Of a stretch of 64,000 nucleotides of DNA, positions 26,214 through 36,100 are shown in pieces (within the stretch, counting starts at the first letter, position 1; every line of letters starts with the position of its first letter). This DNA comes from Candidatus Melainabacteria bacterium (GTDB lineage Bacteria > Cyanobacteriota > Vampirovibrionia > Obscuribacterales > Obscuribacteraceae), in the NCBI GenBank assembly GCA_003151275.1, contig PLXC01000026.1, forward strand, positions 95,550 to 159,549, read 5' to 3'. The notes below the pieces were generated by a model that searched no databases, was not told where the DNA came from, and worked only from the letters and a program-made list of their open reading frames with translations. Position numbers and translations under genes: made by a program.

Positions 26214-27611
26214 ATGATCAATCCAAACAATGCTCTCATTAAGCCGGATCTAGGGCTGATCAAAAAATGGTTGAGATATCTGGATGAGCCGGTTAGCGGC
26301 GCATCCCTAGCTGTCTTTCGTATTTGCTTTTCAATATTGATGGTCGTTCTAGTCTATGAGTTCTTTCAGAGCAAGTGGATCGACACTCTTTCTGGTGACC
26401 GTGTGTTTCACTTCACCTATATCCATGCAATCAGCCCCTGGTCAGGTTATGGCATGCATATTCATTTAATTTTTCTGGCCGTGCTAGCGCTATTAATGGG
26501 CATTGGTTTTTTATATCGACCTGCCGCAATATTGTTTTTGTTCGCATTTACGTATGTATTTCTACTCGAGAAATCGCTTTATCAAAACCACCTATATCTC
26601 GTTTGTCTCCTCAGTCTGCTGTTTAGCATCGTGTCAGCTAATCGAGTGTGGTCACTTGATAATTTGCGTCAGAAGCCTCCCGATCGTGTGCCAAGATGGA
26701 ACGTCCTAATTTTTCGATTCCAGTTTGTTATAGTTTATTTTTTCAGTGGCATAGCAAAACTTAGTTCGGATTGGTTGCAGGGATACCCCCAGACCGGGTG
26801 GCTCCTTGACCGCGCTGCCGATCCGATCTTTGGACCGTTGTTCGGTCCCATTTTTCAAGAGCATTGGTTTGTCCTATTCATCACCTATGGTGGCATTGCG
26901 TTTGATCTATCGATTGGCTTCTTGTTGTGTTGGAGGCGGACGTTTTGGCTGGGCGCAGGCCTCGTATTCATATTCCATATTACAAATGCAGCTATGTTCA
27001 GCATCGACATTTTTCCTTGGTTGATGATTGCGTCGATTGGATTATTTGCCGACGAGGATTGGCCATACAAGTGTTTAAGGGCTTTGAAAATCAATAAGGA
27101 TGCGTTTTCACCTAATGCAGTTGCCTGCGGCAAGACATCTTTAGTCACCTTGATACTCGTCCATGTCTACGTCATCGTTCAACTTGTTGTGCCGTTGCGG
27201 AGATTTCTCTATCCGGGCGACCCCAGTTGGACTGAGCAAGGGCAGCGGTTCGCCTGGCGGATGATGCTAAGAGACAAGCGCTCAGCTGGTTTTCAAATGA
27301 TATTTGTCGATCCGCGCACTGGGATGAAAGGCATAGTGCATCCTGAAAATTCACTTGATTCAAGGCAGATGGAGGATATGCGTGTGATACCAGATATGAT
27401 TCTCCAATATGCGCATTATGTGGCGGAAGACATCGAGCGGCAGCTCGGTGCAAGACCAATCGTTAGAGTTCAAGCCAAGGTTTCGCTGAACGGCCGACCG
27501 GCGCAGGATCTCATCGATCGACGTACTGACTTAGCGGCTGAAAAGGAAAGTTTTGCACCAGCAAAGTGGATCTTACCGTTGAAGACCGTCACCGCCACCA
27601 CTCAACCGTAA
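26214..27611 (+). CDS. HTTM/vitamin K gamma-carboxylase-like membrane protein
   Basis: 465 residues with a multi-helix HTTM domain from the N-terminus (PVSGASLAVFRICFSILMV) through VIVYFFSGIAKLSSDWLQGYP. K182 in GIAKLSSDW corresponds in position to the conserved lysine of the gamma-carboxylase family (GLKKLDADW in the mammalian enzyme). A soluble C-terminal part (~300-465) follows the last helix, shorter than in animal GGCX. Bacterial relatives include truncated carboxylase-like proteins of unknown substrate. No good ribosome site, and several ATGs cluster here. It stands alone on the plus strand. Confidence 0.82.
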   Translation: MINPNNALIKPDLGLIKKWLRYLDEPVSGASLAVFRICFSILMVVLVYEFFQSKWIDTLSGDRVFHFTYIHAISPWSGYGMHIHLIFLAVLALLMGIGFLYRPAAILFLFAFTYVFLLEKSLYQNHLYLVCLLSLLFSIVSANRVWSLDNLRQKPPDRVPRWNVLIFRFQFVIVYFFSGIAKLSSDWLQGYPQTGWLLDRAADPIFGPLFGPIFQEHWFVLFITYGGIAFDLSIGFLLCWRRTFWLGAGLVFIFHITNAAMFSIDIFPWLMIASIGLFADEDWPYKCLRALKINKDAFSPNAVACGKTSLVTLILVHVYVIVQLVVPLRRFLYPGDPSWTEQGQRFAWRMMLRDKRSAGFQMIFVDPRTGMKGIVHPENSLDSRQMEDMRVIPDMILQYAHYVAEDIERQLGARPIVRVQAKVSLNGRPAQDLIDRRTDLAAEKESFAPAKWILPLKTVTATTQP

Positions 27612-27658
27612 CCGGCTACAACCAGCGAGTTAACGGCAATCGACTACAACCGGCTGCG
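27604..27658. repeat. Degenerate ACTACAACCGGCT repeats between convergent genes
   Basis: The 61-bp gap between the HTTM gene and the minus-strand TadG-like gene is filled with diverged copies of a CCGGCTACAACC / GACTACAACCGGCT unit, one overlapping the HTTM stop codon region. The arrays are short and weaker than those at 84, 14792 and 32102. Confidence 0.45.
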
Positions 27659-27672
27659 AACCTTTCAGTTAG

Positions 27673-29856
27673 CTATTTGTCTTTGAAATCATCAACAACG
27701 TCAACGTCGGGGTAGTAACCGGTGGATGGGTCAGATACCGTGTAGGTCACTCCAGGCTGCTTTTGTTTACCTGCTAGATATCCTATATCTGTTGGCGATG
27801 AGTTGGAGAGGCTAACGGCGTTTAGCAAGAAGCCAGTTATTTGAATTTCTCGTCTGAATCTTATGCTCCCTGTCAAAGCTGTAGTTTGATAGGTCGTACG
27901 AATTTGCCCACCTGCTGAACCAGTGGCGTACTTGACATACGGCGGCGGATAGGGGAAAGCTAAAGCTCGTTGAGCCGGCGCGTCACCAAAGTCAGATTCG
28001 GCCGATAGAATTGGTGGAGAGCCCATGCCGTTTCCATTGGTCGGTGGCGGAACCTGTGGACCAGTGGCTCCGCTATCACTACTGCCTGCGCCGAAACCGC
28101 TGGCACCATAATCAAGCCCTCTCGCAGGCGCTAACGGTTGGCAGGCAATGTTGTTCGAGGCAGGTGTGGCATAGACCACTAAGGCATCATTAAGCGGCTC
28201 GCCGCCGTGTTTCCCACCATTTTGCAAACCCTGAACGCGGCATTGATCGCGAACGTAGATATCAAAATATTGGATGAAGTGAACGGTGGCTTTAATCGTT
28301 CCGGAAACCGAACCTTTTTTTCCTTTGATTCCCTGCGGCATTGGCACTTTGATTGAATCGAAGGCGATCACTGGAGTCGAGCTCTTGAATGCACCGTTAG
28401 CAATACCGGCTACCTCGGCGTACAGCTGATTTTCGCTAACGACTTCGTATGGGTAGGGTGCGGTTGGCAACGGTTTGTAATTAACGTTACCAGACGGATC
28501 CCATTTGTAAGCATGCATGATACCCATAGGTATCTGTTGCTTGCCACCAACTCCAGGGAAGTTTTGAGTAATATCAGTTAGTGGCGGAGTATTAGTCAAC
28601 TCGCCCCACCAATCGACCATTGCAGGCGCAGCCCCTGTGAAGGGAGTGGTCTGCATGTTGACCACAGATGTGATGTTCGCGCGGGTGCCTCCTCTGCGGA
28701 TCCAGTCGTACAGGGTTATGCACCAAGCATCTCCCATGGTTGTCGAAGCAACGTTCGGCGGCCATGGGTCAGGGCCTCCTGAAAGCGCCGGAGCGGTAAC
28801 TGGATAGTCACCTTTGGGTGAGGTCTGGATAACAGCTGGCGAGGGCAGTTTAGTGAGCAAGTCGGCAGGCTTTGAGAACTCAGGCACCTGACCATCCGGA
28901 AATTCAATAGCAATGGCTCCAGGGGCTGGCTTTGGATCGAAGTTGCTGGAAGCTTGCGCACACGCAGCGGTGTGGAAAACGGCTCCATTGGGGGTTTGAG
29001 AAGTCTTGATCAGCTCGTCGCACTCGGCCTTGACGATCGTAGGCACTTGATAGGCAACCCCGGGCGCGGCAAGGACAAAATTCCGAATATCGACGAGCCT
29101 GGGTGTGTCACCAATCCCCCCAAATACATAGTTGACGCCGCTGTACGGTATGTTCACGAAGGATTTGTAGTTATTATTTTGCACCAGTCCCGCTGCCAAC
29201 GGTGCAATGCCTGTTGGCTGTGGTATGGGAATGTTGGTTTCGCTGGGTGTGTTCAACGACCCTAGCGTGAGCACCAATGAGCCTGGAACGTAACTGGCTG
29301 AGCCAGTCATTCTGATTAGATTCTGAACGTACGAATTCTGAGCGTCCGCGTAGGCTTTGATCTGATTGTTATTCCGATCGACAGCTTGAGGTGAATTCTT
29401 TGAGGTCAGAGCCGCCGTTAAGACTTTGTCTAGTTGGCTAATGACCGACTTTGCATTCGTCAAATCATTCTGAGCCAGTGTCTGCATGCTCGACGCACCT
29501 GGAATTTGATTGGCGATTATCGAATCCAATCGCGCCGTGCCGATAATCGTGTTTATGCCTCTGATTGGCATGAAAAATTGATCGCCGGCTTTTGTGAAAG
29601 TGCCGACTGGAGCCTGGTCAGATAGGGAGACGTAGCCCATCTCTGGGGTGTCAATTACTATGGAGCTTAGATCGTTTGCCGCCGCCAACGCTGAAGCTTC
29701 AATGGCTTTCTTCTGCTCAGCATTGCTACCGATCAGCCTCGAGTAGTTGAGGCAGAAGAATATTAGGGCAACGACCAACCCGACCGTTACGGCCGCGATT
29801 AGGACAATCATGTTGCCCTTTTGACTGCGAGCTGAACTATACAAAATCTTTTGCAT
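27673..29856 (-). CDS. TadG-like pseudopilin/envelope protein, paralogue B
   Basis: 727 residues, a full-length paralogue of the protein at 9880-12057, with the same N-terminal helix (NMIVLIAAVTVGLVVALIFF), the KKAIEASALAAANDLSSIV signature, MGYVSLSDQAP, SETNI.IPQPTG, and the C-terminal SIRFRRE block. The low-complexity Gly/Lys stretch is reduced here, and several of the cysteines of paralogue A are absent or displaced. An unknown large extracytoplasmic role linked to a Tad-like apparatus is inferred. Duplication with 15 kb of other genes between copies implies an old duplication or rearrangement. Confidence 0.8.
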   Translation of the reverse strand: MQKILYSSARSQKGNMIVLIAAVTVGLVVALIFFCLNYSRLIGSNAEQKKAIEASALAAANDLSSIVIDTPEMGYVSLSDQAPVGTFTKAGDQFFMPIRGINTIIGTARLDSIIANQIPGASSMQTLAQNDLTNAKSVISQLDKVLTAALTSKNSPQAVDRNNNQIKAYADAQNSYVQNLIRMTGSASYVPGSLVLTLGSLNTPSETNIPIPQPTGIAPLAAGLVQNNNYKSFVNIPYSGVNYVFGGIGDTPRLVDIRNFVLAAPGVAYQVPTIVKAECDELIKTSQTPNGAVFHTAACAQASSNFDPKPAPGAIAIEFPDGQVPEFSKPADLLTKLPSPAVIQTSPKGDYPVTAPALSGGPDPWPPNVASTTMGDAWCITLYDWIRRGGTRANITSVVNMQTTPFTGAAPAMVDWWGELTNTPPLTDITQNFPGVGGKQQIPMGIMHAYKWDPSGNVNYKPLPTAPYPYEVVSENQLYAEVAGIANGAFKSSTPVIAFDSIKVPMPQGIKGKKGSVSGTIKATVHFIQYFDIYVRDQCRVQGLQNGGKHGGEPLNDALVVYATPASNNIACQPLAPARGLDYGASGFGAGSSDSGATGPQVPPPTNGNGMGSPPILSAESDFGDAPAQRALAFPYPPPYVKYATGSAGGQIRTTYQTTALTGSIRFRREIQITGFLLNAVSLSNSSPTDIGYLAGKQKQPGVTYTVSDPSTGYYPDVDVVDDFKDK

Positions 29857-29998
29857 TACATGTTCCTGTCAAGGAAGGCACCTTGATGTTAAATGGAGTT
29901 AATCTCATCCTATATCTAGCCTGGTCCAGCTGTCAACGCCTTCTCACCCATTTCTGATGTCGTTCATCAGTTACGATAGCTCAATTTCCTTAATACCA

Positions 29999-32041
29999 TT
30001 ACCTTCTAACTGATAACGGTAAAAATTCAAGAGCCGGGTTTTGAGAGAAAAAAGAATTTGGTTTTAGGCGAAACCCGCTTGGGTGGACCGGCATAATTGG
30101 CCATTCTTCGAGTCGAGGAGTGTGCGTTATACCCATCGTGTACCACAGGACTATATCCTGATTCTCAATCGACCGATCAGCTTTAGTCCATTCAGGCAAT
30201 CCTTGCGACAGTTTAGACTGAAAAGGATAGTCCCCTGCTGCGTACATCTCCGTTGCATTGTACGGCGTTGCCCAGATGTTTGAGTTAATGAACCCAGCTC
30301 GCTTGCGCACGTACGAATCGCTCGACGAATATGGCACCGAGTTTTCTCCAGGCTCCAACATATAACCGGTCGGCTGTCCCAAATCGTTTTTTTCAAGCTC
30401 ATTGACTATCTTCCATCGACGCGTTGAGGTCAAATTCAACTGCCGCCTGGCCTCTAGTTCTCGGCGCAACTTCGTATCTTTCATGCAGAATGCGTTTCCA
30501 TAAGGATTATCGATTTTCTGCGGCATCGACTCAGTGTTTGTCTCGATCAGGCTGTTGTTCAAAGCACCGTCGACATCCATGTCGAGTCGGAAGCAAAAGA
30601 AATGCTGATGATGAACAGCCTCGATATTTTTCTCTACGGCGTGACCGTGCTGGTCATGATCAGATGTATCGGAAACACCTTTTGCCAGCATGATTCCGGT
30701 CATTATTGTCTCCATCTCCAGTGATCCATCTTCATGAAAGATCCAATTGAAACCGTAGTCATAGTTGCCGAGCGTTGTTATGTAAGCTAGGACCAAGTCG
30801 CGTCCCCTGACCGACAGATTGTGTTTAGTTGGACTGTCATAATGCTTCCACAGTAATCCCCCATCTCGCTCATACAGAGCAATTGCACGGGGGCGTTTAA
30901 CGGGCACGCCGAACTGATTGGCGATGATCGCATCAAAAAAATGCGTGTTTGGTGGAGCGTCTGTCAATTCTTCCAGCGCATCACAGTTTGCACCCAGGCC
31001 AAATTGACCTACATCGAATGCATCTCGAAACGACCAGGCTGAGCTCGGGTCGGCGTAAGGAACACACGCCTCAGAGCATGAGCCACGGTAAAGAATTGGA
31101 CGTATTTTGCCGTGATCATCATAAGACACTGTATATAGTACCAAGCCTTCTCGCGGATGCATACCAAAGCGAAAGCGCCAATTCTTCCAATGCACTTCGG
31201 TTCCGGTTACGGAAAAGCTCGGACGTATGTTTGGCATCGCGTATGGTGGCTTTGCGTTCGTTACGATGCTGACGCGTTTTTCAGGAGCGATGGGAATCAC
31301 TCCTGTGTCGGACAGGTTGATGACTTTCCTGGTCATTACGTCTACATCTGCGACTACGCCTTCGATTGGTCTAAGGAAGGCGTTTCCCGCTTGCCCCTGA
31401 TAATAAAAGATTGCTTTCAGAACGCGATTGCTGTCATTTTTTACTTCTGGCAAATAGGCTGAGCACCACACCGATATGTACACATCGTCGAGATCTGTAA
31501 TTCCGCGTTTGTGCATCGCTTCTTGCCAATTTTTGTCCGCGCGCACGACTGTGCGAACGATAGTTGTGTCCTCGGGAACTTGTGCCGAGCCAAGTGCTTG
31601 CGTATAAGAGAGGAGCTTTTTTCTGACCAAGTCGACGTGAGCTTCGAAAGTTTTATTCGAGCCGGCCTCATAGATAACCGCGAATGATTGCCTGGCAATT
31701 GGCTCGCCATTCTTGAACTTTAAAACCGTGCTTTTTAGAGGCTCTGACAGTGATATCGATGCGAATCGACTTAAGTTGGTCATGTGACCACTTTGCTTAA
31801 GTACTCGTGTTGTGACGTTGATTTCTTGTTCTGTTAGAGGATCGAGTGGATGCGTAGCAATTGTTGATTCTTCCGCTGGAATGATCGGTTCGGATGTTTC
31901 AGTGGATGAGCAGGATAAAAGAAGCACTGAGGAACAGCAACAGATGAACAAGCTAAGTAATTTATCTTTGATAACAGTTGTCAAAAGCATCCCATCGGCA
32001 GCGGAATTTTGAACAACTCCGTTTACGAAAGGATAGCGCAT
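29999..32041 (-). CDS. Copper amine oxidase-family lipoprotein
   Basis: 680 residues. After an N-terminal lipoprotein signal (LLSLFICCCSSVLLLSC) comes a copper amine oxidase. The catalytic-base Asp lies in RDAFDVGQFGLG. The topaquinone-forming tyrosine Y427 is in GNYDYGFNW (family motif T-x-x-N-Y-D/E-Y). Two copper ligands are in HHQHFF and the third His is in ITHTPRLEEWPIM. These enzymes deaminate primary amines to aldehydes with H2O2 release. It starts at 32041 or, giving a more normal lipoprotein leader, at ATG 31990. Probably anchored on the outer face of a membrane. Substrate unknown. Confidence 0.88.
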   Translation of the reverse strand: MRYPFVNGVVQNSAADGMLLTTVIKDKLLSLFICCCSSVLLLSCSSTETSEPIIPAEESTIATHPLDPLTEQEINVTTRVLKQSGHMTNLSRFASISLSEPLKSTVLKFKNGEPIARQSFAVIYEAGSNKTFEAHVDLVRKKLLSYTQALGSAQVPEDTTIVRTVVRADKNWQEAMHKRGITDLDDVYISVWCSAYLPEVKNDSNRVLKAIFYYQGQAGNAFLRPIEGVVADVDVMTRKVINLSDTGVIPIAPEKRVSIVTNAKPPYAMPNIRPSFSVTGTEVHWKNWRFRFGMHPREGLVLYTVSYDDHGKIRPILYRGSCSEACVPYADPSSAWSFRDAFDVGQFGLGANCDALEELTDAPPNTHFFDAIIANQFGVPVKRPRAIALYERDGGLLWKHYDSPTKHNLSVRGRDLVLAYITTLGNYDYGFNWIFHEDGSLEMETIMTGIMLAKGVSDTSDHDQHGHAVEKNIEAVHHQHFFCFRLDMDVDGALNNSLIETNTESMPQKIDNPYGNAFCMKDTKLRRELEARRQLNLTSTRRWKIVNELEKNDLGQPTGYMLEPGENSVPYSSSDSYVRKRAGFINSNIWATPYNATEMYAAGDYPFQSKLSQGLPEWTKADRSIENQDIVLWYTMGITHTPRLEEWPIMPVHPSGFRLKPNSFFSQNPALEFLPLSVRR

Positions 32042-32101
32042 ATTTAACTGATGGTGCAGCTTACTGGCGCGGCTTATTGTGGCGTCTCACCATCGCCGCG
32101 T

Positions 32102-32212
32102 GATTATCTGAAATCTCGGTCACGAGAGGCACTCCACAGATCATCTGAAATCTTAGCCGCGAGGCACTCCATAAAGATCATCTGAGATTTCTTGGTCGCG
32201 ACCCAGCCCCGA
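32102..32212. repeat. Three 37-bp tandem repeats at the VanW-like 3' end
   Basis: Copies at 32102, 32139 and 32176 begin GATYATCTGARATYT and continue with a GCGAGGCACTCCA block, degraded in copy 3. All three lie in exact 37-bp register. Copy 3 and part of copy 2 are coding (last residues EISDDLYGVPRG and stop at 32153-32155); copy 1 is past the stop. This is the same unit length as the array at 84-194, with unrelated sequence. Confidence 0.85.
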
Positions 32213-32836
32213 GCGAACCACTCGGACGCGCAGGTGGTCGCGATCATTTCGTTGTTGATAGGTGCGGAGCGTACACTTGTGAATATCCGCTCGGGTGCCT
32301 AGCAGCTGCACTTTCAAATCCGAGCCATCTGGAAAAGCATGGAATTGGATTGGAGAATTGGTTTTATTTGTGAAGGTTAGATCCGATTGTCCGTACCAAA
32401 CCGTGGCATCCAGTCCCGGCGCCACGGTTTTAACCGTGCGCAAATGAGGAGTGCGGCTTTCGATCGCCATTCCGGATTCTAGAGCCAATTGATATGTGCA
32501 AGAGGATAGGAGGCAGATGCCACCACCGGTAGTTGATGGCGTATCCGCACCGACATAAGACGGCGCTCCTAAGTAGCCCCTTCGTTCAGTTCGTGGACCA
32601 ATCAACTTGTTGAATGAGAACTGCTCACCAGGTTTAATTGTCGCGCCATCGAGAAATTTTGCGGCAAGAGTAATGTTCATTCGTTGAGCCTTATTCAGCT
32701 CACCAATAGCGACGGTCTTACTGGCTACCACATCGGCAAAGGGACGTGTAGTCCAATAAATACCAAAGGCGAAAACCAACAATGTAAGCGTCAATGCATA
32801 GGATTTCCAGTCTGATTTTAGATCTAACTTGTTCAT
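32153..32836 (-). CDS. VanW-family protein
   Basis: About 227 residues with one N-terminal membrane helix (SYALTLTLLVFAFGIYW) and a VanW domain: FLDGATIKPGEQFSFNKLIG and the signature TTGGGICLLSSCTYQLALESG, then SDLTFTNKTNSPIQ. VanW proteins accompany vancomycin-resistance and other envelope genes, but their biochemical role is unsettled. ATG 32836 is preferred to GTG 32845. The 3' end is built from a 37-bp tandem repeat. Neighbours are a copper amine oxidase and, further on, an alpha-2-macroglobulin. Confidence 0.88.
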   Translation of the reverse strand: MNKLDLKSDWKSYALTLTLLVFAFGIYWTTRPFADVVASKTVAIGELNKAQRMNITLAAKFLDGATIKPGEQFSFNKLIGPRTERRGYLGAPSYVGADTPSTTGGGICLLSSCTYQLALESGMAIESRTPHLRTVKTVAPGLDATVWYGQSDLTFTNKTNSPIQFHAFPDGSDLKVQLLGTRADIHKCTLRTYQQRNDRDHLRVRVVRSGLGRDQEISDDLYGVPRG

Positions 32837-33169
32837 TGCTTTCACTTTAGCTGTTGCTATAACTGAATCGGAAAAAATGTCGTTCCAAAGATTCTGAGAT
32901 TAAAAGCTCGGGTACCCCTCTACTTTTTGCTTCCGTTTAATATGTAAAGCAAAAAACGCGGCTTTTAATGAATCCGTAAAGTTCCTAATTGTCTGAGTTT
33001 ACAGAGTTCTCGAAGTCTCGAAACCCTGATGTAATATTAGTTTACCTGATATGGGATAGGTAAAAAGGAAGAGGGTACCCAGTCTTTAATGTTTTGCCAA
33101 TCAGCTGGTGCTGCTATATAGCAGTGCATCCAGACTTTGTAGATGCCGGCAGGATGCCGGCGCTCCCAG
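32837..33169. other. 333-bp spacer between VanW-like and macroglobulin genes
   Basis: No gene seen. It contains a perfect 14-bp palindrome CTGCTATATAGCAG at 33111-33124, two GGGTACC boxes and a GCCGGC hairpin repeat at its right end. Upstream of the VanW start there is no confident promoter. Confidence 0.5.
33144..33169. repeat. Dispersed GCCGGC hairpin repeat, copy 2
   Basis: TGCCGGCAGGATGCCGGCG plus CTCCCAG abuts the macroglobulin stop codon (33170-33172) directly. It is one base shorter than the copy at 1123-1149 and otherwise identical. In minus-strand mRNA it folds as a GCCGGC hairpin immediately after the stop. No poly-U follows. Confidence 0.75.
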
Positions 33170-36100
33170 CTATTCATTGATGTGCAGCGAGTCTAGGGCT
33201 GAGTAGCCGCGGACCGCGTTTGTGTACATGCCCTCGAGGCTGACTGGATTGACCTGTATGTTGCCTGGCAGTTCTAAACGGATCATTGTGTGGAATTCGG
33301 ATTTGCCTTGGGGAAGGCTGGTTCCAAAGTACACAATGCGGTCATCGAGAATGTCTTGATGCTGCCACCATGCTGCAGCCCAATCGCCAGCGATTCCTGT
33401 CTTGTCGGACTCGGTTTCGGATGTGTCTGTGCTGCCCTCGCGAGCGTCGCTTTCCACCACCTCGGCTCCGCTAGGTAGATCGGCCTGAACCATGATATAT
33501 GGAAGGCGCGTTGGTGATTCGACAATAACTTTCATCATCACTGTTTCACCAGCCTTGATGTTTCCATCAGTAATTTGTTGCGTTTTGAAATGAACAGAGC
33601 CATCGCTGGTGGTAGCACCGGGTACAAGCCGGAAGAACTTGCGTGTAATTCTTAGTCCTTGCGGCAGCCCCTTATCAGCGACTTGATCGTTGGCCTTAAG
33701 TTTGCGGAAGTAGGTGATCAGACTGTTGTAATACAACCTTCCCGGACCGTCCTTCGATATAGACAATGTGCCTCGAGTTTCAGGAATCGGTACCTGAATC
33801 GTTTTCTGGCTCGCATACAAATTGTCTTCGTTCGAAATGAAATCCGTCAGAGACTTTTGATCGAAAGTCACCCGTGTTTTGAAGTTTCCTTTGCCAAGCA
33901 ATGCTCGGGATTGCAACTCGTCTTGCATCAAGACAAGAAATACTTCGGCTGTCGTTTTTGTATTGTCCCAGCCGTCCTTGCCGCGTTGGAGTAGGATCCA
34001 ACGTTTGATCGATTCGATGCGCTCGAAATTGTTTGGCTCCATGGCCAGGACCGCCTTCAAACCGAGTGCCGTGGATTCAACACTTGTGAAGCGGTAAGTG
34101 TAGTCTTCATCGCTTTTCAGACCAAGCTTTTTGTACAAGGCGTGGTTGTGTTCCCAGTTGCAGAACTCCGCTGAAGTGTTGGCCATTTTCATCAGACGGT
34201 CGTAAAACAGCTTGGCGGTTACATCGTCCTTAGAGTTATGGAAGGCAAGGGTTAGATAAGCGATAGCCTCCGGTGTCGAGTGATTGATTTCGCTCAAAAC
34301 ATAGGCTTTGGTGGCTACTGGAATCGGTTCTTTGCCAAAACTCAAGGTGTAAAGCATGCGGGCAAAATCGACTTTTGTCTCGCGCGCCCACCAATCATCT
34401 TTAAGAAGTTTTGGATCCGCTAGTTGTTTTGCTAATGCGACGGAATTGAGCTTGAGCCATTTTCTGCCTCCAGTGATCAGCTCATCGCCTGGGTCATAAC
34501 CAACTTCCTTGAGCATCCGCATGCCATCGATCACTAACGCGGTAAGGTAAGTGTTGCTGGCATCACTTTCCCACCAACCCCAGCCACCATCGTTGTGATG
34601 ATAGCCACGAAGTTTTTTCATTGATTGCTCATAAGCGGCATCGAATCGAGCATTGTCTTCTTTGCTGATTGGTTGATGCAGTTTGATCTGCAGCTGCTTC
34701 GCCACTATAGAAGGCACCAACTTGCTCATCGTTTGTTCAGTGCATCCATATGGATAGTCAATCAGCGCGCCGAAGTTCCCTAAGACAGGACCAATTGAGG
34801 AGCTAGCCAGACTGAGTTCGTACTTGGCAGTGGAGCGCTCAGCGTCAGAACTCAAACCAACTGGTATGTTGATTGTCTTACTCTGCTCTGTAATTACGCC
34901 CGTCTTAGACGAGAAAGTGGGGATGCCCAGCGGCCTGATCGGCAATTTTGTTTCCATTGCGTCGCTTGCTGTTTGTCCGATCGCTTTGCATTGCAGCACT
35001 CCCGTTCCTGAACCGGATACAATCACGGGCCAGCTGAAACGTGCAGCTTTTTGCGGAGCGATCTCAAGCTTCTGAGCGAGCGGCAAGTTAGTTCTGAATT
35101 GAGTGGACATGGACATTGTCAGATTGACGCTTTGAGTCTTATCCGAGTAGTTGTGCACCACCGCACTAACTTGGCCTTCGTCTCCTTGACTGAAGAAGCG
35201 CGGCAATGCCAGGCGCAAAATCAAATCTTGTGTGGAGATCACCTTCTGTGTTTCTGAACCGACGCAGGTCTTCATATCGATACCACGCACAGTGGCACGC
35301 CAAGTTGTCAGATTATCAGGCAGTTTGATGCTAGCGACCGCGATACCCTTCTCGTTGGTCGTTATATCCGGAATCCAGGCCGCTGTATCTCTGAAGTCCT
35401 TACGCATTTTAGGTTCTGCTTTGTCCGGTCCACCAGAGTATTCTTCGGGGAAGGAGCAAATAGTCGTGACTTCATTTTCGCGGCGAACATAGAAGAACTT
35501 CCTGATGTCACCGGCATTCTCGGCACGGATTGCGTAAATGCTTTCGTCCACTACACCTAAGGACAGGTCCGTGTTTGCAGCTGGACTATCGTCGTTGTGC
35601 TTGGCGGTAATCGTGTATTTAACCATCTCGCCTGGCTTGTATTTTTCCTTGTCACTAGCGATTGCGATCTTGAGGAAATTGTTTTCAGGTGATACTTGAA
35701 TCAATTTCTCTTGGGTGTAGAACTTATGGTGCTTGTCCACAATCGTGGCTGAGATGAAAACATTCGGAGCATATTCATCCTTGATAGGAATTTCAATAAG
35801 CTTAGCCGTGGCGTCCATTTTTACAGCTTTGAAATTGTAGATGCGTGGACCTTCTGTGGAGATGATCGCTTCAACTCCCTCGTTGCCTTGGACCGGCGCA
35901 GTGATCATAATCCTGGCGACGTCACCAACCTTATACACTTCCTTATCCATCTTGATGGACATCACTTCGCTTTCGGATCCCTCGCCGTAGCGAATATAAG
36001 GGTCGTTGTAGTTGGAGATCCACATGCTGCTGCTGTCGAAGATAAAGTGACCGCCTGCGTCTGTCGCTTCCGCGGAGATGTAGAAGGTATCTGACGGCCA

